64,000 nt of DNA, from assembly GCF_026626335.1 (NCBI RefSeq), contig NZ_JAPNTZ010000011.1, forward strand, positions 62,001 through 126,000, read 5' to 3'. Each line of letters begins with the position of its first letter. Within the stretch, counting starts at the first letter, position 1. The notes below the pieces were generated by a model that saw nothing but the letters and a program-made list of their open reading frames with translations, was not told the origin of the DNA and searched no databases. This DNA is from Paractinoplanes pyxinae (GTDB lineage: Bacteria > Actinomycetota > Actinomycetes > Mycobacteriales > Micromonosporaceae). A program made the position numbers and the translations under genes. Of the stretch, positions 59,249 through 64,000 are shown one piece after another.

Positions 59249-59291
59249 GCGCGGTGGGAGGTGGTTACGGGGGTACCACCCCTCACCGCGC
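59249..59291 (-). other. Hairpin in the leader of the lectin gene
   Basis: The 17-bp arms 59249-59265 and 59275-59291 are complementary except at two positions, around a 9-nt loop. The hairpin ends about ten bases before the ribosome site of the lectin gene, so it could affect its translation or protect the mRNA end. Confidence 0.55.
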
Positions 59292-59420
59292 GGGAGCTTC
59301 GCCGGCTCCGGGGTGCGGGCGTGGAGCCGGGAAGCCGGATGGGATCGGAGGGAACACTGCCAGCCCGGCCCCGGGAGCGGAACGCCTTTAATACAGATCT
59401 AAGCAAGAACTCGGTCCGCT

Positions 59421-60821
59421 TCACTCGGATCGGGCGGGGCGGCTCGCGCGCTCGCGGGCCAGGCGCCCCACGAGGCCGAAACGGCTGGCCTGTTTCGGCG
59501 TCGCCTCGGCGTCGGCCAGCAGCATCACGACGCTGGCGCCGCCCATGGCCGCGCGGTCGAGGCTGACCGAGCCGCCCGCGGACTGCGCCGCCCGGCGGGC
59601 GATGTCGAGCCCGAGGCCGGTCGAACCCTGGTTGCTCTGGCCACGCTGCATTGCCTTCTCCGGATCGGGGATGCCGGGCCCGGCGTCGTCGACACGGACG
59701 GCGACCCAGCCGTCGCGCCGTGAGATGCCCACCTCGAACGCCGTGCCCTGGGGGGTGTAGCGGAACACATTACCCAGAATGGCGTCGAGGGCGGCAGCCA
59801 GTTCGGCCCGGGCGACCGGGACCGGGATGCGCATCTGCGCGCCGACCACGCGGTAGTTGCGGTTCTGGTCGCCGGCCAGGGCCGACCAGAAGGTCATCCT
59901 TTCCCGCACGACCTCGCTGACGTCGCACACGCCGGGCTCGGGCGCGGCCGCGACCTGGGCCGCGACGGCCTGGCGGGTGGTGTTGATGAGCTCGTTGACC
60001 TCGCCCTCGAGCGTGACGATGGCCTGCCGGATGCGCCGGATGCCGCGGCGGCGGTCGATCTCGTCGGGGCTGAGGCTGATGATCTGGGTGTCGTCCGGGT
60101 CCAGGGCTTCGGCATCGAGCCGCAGCGCGGTCAGCGGCGTGCGCAGCCGGTGCGACAGGTCGGCCACCATCTCGCGCTCGCTGGTGCGCGAGGTGACCAG
60201 ACGGTCGGCCATGCGGTTGAAGGCATAGCCGGCCTCGGCCAGCTCGCGCGGGCCGGAGGGCTGGATGCGGACGCCGAGGTCGCCCCCGCCCACGGCCATC
60301 GCCGCGTGCACCAGGTTGCGGGCCGAGGTGACCGCGCCCCGGGCCAGCCGGTCGACCACGATCACGCTCGCCGCGACCAGCACCAGTGCGATGCCCAGGA
60401 GCAGCCACCACGAGCCCTCGCCGCCGTCGAGGTCGCTGTCGGGCACGAAGACCTCGACCACCGACGTCTTGCCGGCGACGGTGATCGGCTCGAGCCGGAC
60501 TAGCCCGCCGTCGACGTTCTCGGTGACCGTGGAGCCGCTGGTCGCCGCGTGCTGAACCTCGTCGCCGGGGGCACGGCCGCCGGCGGTCTGGCCCGGCGCG
60601 TACACCCTGACCCGGTCGCTGACGCCGTTCAGGGCGGCGGTCAGGCCCTTGGGGCCGGCGCCGGCCGACAGGGCGCCGACGATGCGGGAACTCTGCCGCT
60701 CGGCCGAGGCGAGCACCTGCTCGCGGTGGTCGTGACGCAGCTCGAAGCCGAGCGGGACGAGAAAGGCGAGGGCGGCGACGGCGGTGGTGGCGGCGGTGAT
60801 GTAGGCCAGGCGGGCCCTCAG
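59421..60821 (-). CDS. HAMP-containing sensor histidine kinase (OmpR partner)
   Basis: 466 residues if started at CTG 60821, whose CTGA overlap with the regulator stop mirrors an ATGA junction; no ATG, GTG or TTG start occurs between there and a distant ATG at 60962, which would overlap the regulator by over 140 bases. Two membrane helices flank an outer domain of about 120 residues; HAMP, then EMVADLSHRLRTPLTALRLDAEAL (phospho-His), N-box-like ILGNVFRYTPQGTAF and GxG boxes DDAGPGIPD, GSTGLGLDIA. It forms a two-component pair with the gene just upstream. Signal unknown. Confidence 0.88.
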   Translation of the reverse strand: MRARLAYITAATTAVAALAFLVPLGFELRHDHREQVLASAERQSSRIVGALSAGAGPKGLTAALNGVSDRVRVYAPGQTAGGRAPGDEVQHAATSGSTVTENVDGGLVRLEPITVAGKTSVVEVFVPDSDLDGGEGSWWLLLGIALVLVAASVIVVDRLARGAVTSARNLVHAAMAVGGGDLGVRIQPSGPRELAEAGYAFNRMADRLVTSRTSEREMVADLSHRLRTPLTALRLDAEALDPDDTQIISLSPDEIDRRRGIRRIRQAIVTLEGEVNELINTTRQAVAAQVAAAPEPGVCDVSEVVRERMTFWSALAGDQNRNYRVVGAQMRIPVPVARAELAAALDAILGNVFRYTPQGTAFEVGISRRDGWVAVRVDDAGPGIPDPEKAMQRGQSNQGSTGLGLDIARRAAQSAGGSVSLDRAAMGGASVVMLLADAEATPKQASRFGLVGRLARERASRPARSE

Positions 60822-61507
60822 TCCGGCGCCACCAACCGGAATCCGACCCCCCGCACGGTGCGCAGGTAGCGCGGTTTCGCCGCGGACTCGCCCAGTTTCC
60901 GGCGTAGCCAGTACAGGTGCACGTCGATCGTCTGGTCCTCGCCGACCGATGGCTGTCGCCATACCTCCTCCAACAGCTCGCGACGCGACACCACCCGGCC
61001 CGGACGGGCGGCGAGGTACGCCAGCAGGTCGAACTCTTTGCGGGTCAGCGCGAGCGTCTGCTCGGCCAGGGTGGCGCTGCGCTCGCCGACGTCGACCCGC
61101 AGCTCGCCGACCTCGTGCACGGCGGGCTGGGCGGTGCGGCTGGCCCGGCCGACGCGGCGCAGCACGGTGGCGATGCGGGCGTCGAGGTGGGCGCCGGTGA
61201 ACGGCTTGACCATGTAGTCGTCGGCGCCGGCCCGCAGCAGCCGCACGACGGTCTGCTCGTCATCACGGGCGGTAGCGATGATGATCGGCACGTCGGTGAT
61301 GCCGCGGAGCATGCGCAGGGCGTCCGAACCGTCCAGGTCGGGCAGCCCGAGGTCCAGCACGACCAGGTCGGGCGTCTCGGCCGCGACCCGGCGCAGAGCG
61401 TCGAGCGCCGTGCCGACGGCGTGCACGGCATGCCCTCGATCGGCGAGCGACCGGAGCATGGCACCGCGCACGACGTGATCGTCCTCGACGAGCAACACCG
61501 TGGCCAT
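60818..61507 (-). CDS. OmpR/PhoB-type response regulator
   Basis: 229 residues from ATG 61507. Receiver: VEDDHVVRGAML, phosphoacceptor Asp in DLVVLDLGLPDLDG, TARDDE and KPF. Winged-helix DNA-binding domain: LTRKEFDLLAYLAARPGRVVSRRELLEEVW and TIDVHLYWLRRKLG. Drives its own operon with the kinase, and perhaps the downstream lectin gene, which lies on the same strand 194 bp after the kinase. Confidence 0.93.
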   Translation of the reverse strand: MATVLLVEDDHVVRGAMLRSLADRGHAVHAVGTALDALRRVAAETPDLVVLDLGLPDLDGSDALRMLRGITDVPIIIATARDDEQTVVRLLRAGADDYMVKPFTGAHLDARIATVLRRVGRASRTAQPAVHEVGELRVDVGERSATLAEQTLALTRKEFDLLAYLAARPGRVVSRRELLEEVWRQPSVGEDQTIDVHLYWLRRKLGESAAKPRYLRTVRGVGFRLVAPD

Positions 61508-61603
61508 GCGAAGAAGGTACTGCCCTCGGCAACCAGCGCCTAACCGGTGATGGAGGGACACCCTTCGATCACTCAGGGTGATGTTTTATCGTCTGTTGTG
61601 CCG

Positions 61604-62491
61604 ATGTCGTTCACCCTTTTTCCCGGTACGCGTCTCACGCTCGCCCTTGAAAGCCTGGCCGGCCTGAGCGTGGGCGACGCGCTGGGCGCCCAGCATTTCG
61701 TGACCCGGGTCGACCCCGATAAGCCGCCACCCGCGCCGTGGCCGTGGACCGACGACACCGAAGAGGCGTGCTGCCTGGTCGCCGTGCTCGCCGACGGTGA
61801 CTTCGACCGGGACGCGTTCGCCGACCTGCTCGGCCGCCGGCACGACCCCTATCGCGGGTACGGGCCGGGCGCGGTCGTGATGCTGCGGGAGATCCGTGAG
61901 GGGCTGCCGTGGCCGATCGCCTCGGCCGCCGCCTTCGAGGGCCAGGGCTCGGCCGGCAACGGCGCCGCCATGCGGGCCGCCCCGCTGGGCGCCTGGCACG
62001 CCGACTCGCTCGCCCACGCGGCCGCGCAGGGCGCCCGGGCGGCCGAGGTCACCCACGCCCACCCCGAGGGCATCGCCGGGGGAGTGGCGGTCGCGGTGGC
62101 GGCGGCGGTCGCGACGGCCGGCCGGCTCGACGGGCAGCGTCCGGCGCTGCTGCGGGCGGTGGCTGCGCACACCCCGGACGGCCTCGTCCGCGACGGCCTG
62201 CTCGCGGCCGGCCGGTTGAGCGATCCGCTCGAGGCGGCGTACGAGCTCGGCAACGGCGCCCGGGCGATGGCCCGTGACACCGTGCCGTTCGCCGTCTGGG
62301 TGGCCGACCGGTTCCTCGACGACTATCCGGGGGCGATCGCGGCCTGCCTGCGGGCGGGCGGCGACGTCGACACCACCTGCGCCATCGCCGGCGGCATCGT
62401 GGCCGCGCACACCGGCGTCGCCGGCATCCCGCCGGCCTGGTTGTCGGCCCGCGAGCCGTTGCCGGCCTGGCTGTCCGAGGCCGGCGGGTAG
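61604..62491 (+). CDS. ADP-ribosylglycohydrolase family protein
   Basis: 295 residues from ATG 61604. Metal-binding motifs GDALGAQ, WTDDTE (near 48-53) and GDVDTTCAIAGGIVAAHTG (near 262-280) are those of DraG/ARH3-type hydrolases, which remove ADP-ribose from proteins or small molecules. No ADP-ribosyltransferase gene is in the window, so the partner is unknown. It is divergent from the OmpR regulator, and the 96-bp gap holds both promoters. Confidence 0.9.
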   Translation: MSFTLFPGTRLTLALESLAGLSVGDALGAQHFVTRVDPDKPPPAPWPWTDDTEEACCLVAVLADGDFDRDAFADLLGRRHDPYRGYGPGAVVMLREIREGLPWPIASAAAFEGQGSAGNGAAMRAAPLGAWHADSLAHAAAQGARAAEVTHAHPEGIAGGVAVAVAAAVATAGRLDGQRPALLRAVAAHTPDGLVRDGLLAAGRLSDPLEAAYELGNGARAMARDTVPFAVWVADRFLDDYPGAIAACLRAGGDVDTTCAIAGGIVAAHTGVAGIPPAWLSAREPLPAWLSEAGG

Positions 62492-62539
62492 GCGGTTCCG
62501 GCCCCCGGGCAACCGGATCGCTACCGGCGCCCCGCTCAG

Positions 62540-63751
62540 ATGCGGCGGCGCCCGGCCGAATCGGCGGTCATGTCGCGGGCCAAGATTGTCATCGTCGCCG
62601 CCGGTCTGGTGCTGGCCGCGACGTGGTCGCTGTACGAGCACACCCTGATCGACCTGATTCAGGCCGTGGGCATCCTCGCGCTGCTCGTGATGGTCGTGCG
62701 CATGCTCGGCCAGCGCGACGCCGACCTGCGCGCGCTGCGCCGCGGTATGGCTCGCGAGCAGGTGCTCAGCGAGGTCGGCACGGCCCTGATCCACACGACC
62801 GACCCGGCCGAGGTGCGCCGGCTGGCCGTCGCGGCGGCCGGGACGCTGCTGGCCGAGTGCCCCGGCGCCCGGGCCACCGTGTTCGGTATCGAGGGCGACA
62901 CGTTCATGATCGCCGAGGCGGCCGGCGCCCACGCCGACGCCATGCGGGGCCGGGCGGTGCCCGCCTCCGTCGCCCCCGCGGAGCTGATCAACCGGCTGCT
63001 CGCGGGTGAGGTGGTGGTCGTTCACAATCCGGCCGAGCTGGGCTACACCGACGTCGAGCCGGCCGCCGACCGCCCGTACACGCTGCTGCCCCTGACCAAC
63101 GGCGACCGGTTCTTCGGCGTGCTCTCGGTGAGTGCCGAGGACGAGCTGCCGGCCGAGGTCTTCCAGGCCCTGCAGGCGCTGCGCACCCAGGTGGCGCTCG
63201 CGCTGGCCAGCGTCGCCCTGACCGCGGAGCTGACCGACCGGGCCCTGCGCGACCCGCTGACCGGGCTCGGCAACCGGGCCATGCTGCGCGAGCGGCTGGG
63301 CGACGCGCTGGCCCGGTCCCGGCGCACCGGCCGGCCGGTCGGCGTGCTGCTGCTCGACCTGAACGGCTTCAAGCAGGTCAACGACGTGCACGGGCACAAC
63401 GTGGGCGACCAGTTGCTGCAGACGGTGGCCGAGCGGCTGCACGAGTGCGTCCGCGACGAGGACACCGTCGGGCGCCTCGGCGGCGACGAGTTCGTGGTGA
63501 TCACCGAGGACCTGGCCTCGGCCCGGGACGCGCTGGCGGTGGCCGAGCGGATCGTCCAGCGGCTGGACGAGCCGATCGCGGCGGGCGCCCGCAAGCTGCG
63601 GACGCCGGCCAGCGTGGGCGTCGCGCTGTCGCACGCCGAGGTCACCGGGCCGGACGAGCTGCTGCGGATGGCCGACACCGCGATGTACGAGGCCAAGCGG
63701 CGCGGAGGCGGCGGCCTGCAGTTGCACGGCGCTCTAAGCTCGGCTGTGTGA
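62540..63751 (+). CDS. GAF-GGDEF diguanylate cyclase
   Basis: 403 residues. Two membrane helices (about 12-30 and 35-55) are followed by a GAF-like domain (about 75-225) and GGDEF: DPLTGLGNRAMLRERL and RLGGDEFVVITED (near 318). A complete active site predicts synthesis of c-di-GMP; no EAL domain is present. Its stop overlaps the HIT gene start (GTGA). Confidence 0.92.
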   Translation: MRRRPAESAVMSRAKIVIVAAGLVLAATWSLYEHTLIDLIQAVGILALLVMVVRMLGQRDADLRALRRGMAREQVLSEVGTALIHTTDPAEVRRLAVAAAGTLLAECPGARATVFGIEGDTFMIAEAAGAHADAMRGRAVPASVAPAELINRLLAGEVVVVHNPAELGYTDVEPAADRPYTLLPLTNGDRFFGVLSVSAEDELPAEVFQALQALRTQVALALASVALTAELTDRALRDPLTGLGNRAMLRERLGDALARSRRTGRPVGVLLLDLNGFKQVNDVHGHNVGDQLLQTVAERLHECVRDEDTVGRLGGDEFVVITEDLASARDALAVAERIVQRLDEPIAAGARKLRTPASVGVALSHAEVTGPDELLRMADTAMYEAKRRGGGGLQLHGALSSAV

Positions 63752-64000
63752 GCGACGAGGCGGATCCCGACGGGCTGGAAAGGCTGTGGACGCCGCACCG
63801 GCTCGACTACGTGACCGGGGCCGACAAGCCGGCGGGGTGCCCGTTCTGCCTGGCTCCCGAGGCCGACACCCTGGTGGTCGCGCGGGGTGAGCTGGTCTTC
63901 GCCGTGCTCAACCTCTACCCGTACAACCCGGGCCACCTGATGATCTGCCCGTACCGGCACGTGGCCGACTACACCGAGCTCACCGAGGACGAGACGGTCG
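63748..64000 (+). CDS. HIT family protein, N-terminal part (cut by window edge)
   Basis: Opens at GTG 63748, overlapping the GGDEF stop, and runs off the right edge after 84 codons. LERLWTPHRLDYVTGADKPAGCPFC and the strand VAVLNLYPYNPGHLMICPYRH-like region match actinobacterial HIT proteins of the AP4A phosphorylase type. The catalytic HxHxH triad lies beyond the window. In related genomes this gene precedes phosphatidylinositol-mannoside synthesis genes. Confidence 0.85.
   Translation, partial: MSDEADPDGLERLWTPHRLDYVTGADKPAGCPFCLAPEADTLVVARGELVFAVLNLYPYNPGHLMICPYRHVADYTELTEDETV

Noticed and set aside
1..64000. tRNA, rRNA, CRISPR array, integrase or transposase genes
   Set aside because: I looked for these on both strands and saw none; the only mobile-looking DNA is the 167-bp hairpin element.

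Overview
The window is very GC-rich, densely coding DNA from a filamentous actinomycete. The gene families fit Micromonosporaceae (an Actinoplanes-like genome): a rifamycin monooxygenase behind a rifamycin-associated element, a DUF6401-type small protein, an AfsR-like HTH/NB-ARC/TPR regulator, many GTG starts, and ATGA/GTGA start-stop overlaps. This placement is inferred from family content and base composition; there is no rRNA or other taxonomic marker. About 73 protein genes are supported, including one cut at each end and several small ones. I see no tRNA, rRNA, CRISPR array, prophage, intact insertion sequence or replication origin.

Layout. 1-9 kb: an M29 aminopeptidase (cut at the left edge), a SEC-C protein, then small redox or metabolic enzymes next to their own repressors: pirin and MarR, TetR with an SDR dehydrogenase, an epimerase plus mannonate-dehydratase-like enolase pair, a Clp-N/HTH pair, DUF3072 and a VOC protein. 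9-20 kb: a PAS-GAF-SpoIIE-HATPase phosphatase, a membrane protein with TQVI tail motifs, the rifamycin monooxygenase gene with its RAE, small conserved proteins, a YihY-type membrane protein, a CrtI-like FAD oxidoreductase and SRPBCC proteins. 20-28 kb: a GT4 glycosyltransferase, an ABC exporter plus two-component operon, a lipoprotein, a membrane-bound XRE-like protein and a Pro/Ala-rich membrane protein. 28-39 kb: the NB-ARC/TPR regulator divergent from padR and an FAD monooxygenase, a TPR/Sel1 protein, a nucleotidyltransferase, a hydrolase-AraC-VOC cluster and a GNAT. 39-49 kb: a GH9 lipoprotein, a second two-component/ABC module, P-type ATPase-like remnants, an operon of small membrane protein, F420-type oxidoreductase and RecQ, a GH3 hydrolase, and a 167-bp hairpin element. 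49-64 kb: a lipoprotein, DUF1206, MscS, a holin/DUF3618/DUF4235 operon, cold-shock protein, aldo/keto reductase, methyltransferase-adenosine deaminase operon, a secreted lectin protein with a degenerate protease centre, an OmpR-type two-component system, an ADP-ribosylglycohydrolase, a GGDEF protein and a HIT protein cut by the right edge.

The recurring theme is local control: several redox or detoxification genes sit beside a one-component repressor, and paired palindromes visible in the intergenic DNA suggest what each binds. The clearest are a MarR-type site placed identically inside the promoters of marR and of the pirin gene 2 kb away, a pair of GTCAAC-N4-GTTGAC palindromes over the promoter of the HTH/Clp-N pair, paired TetR palindromes, and the RAE in front of the rifamycin monooxygenase. 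At whole-window scale the palindrome CGTACG looks several-fold over-represented, and rare codons such as GTA and CGT appear to be used to write it.
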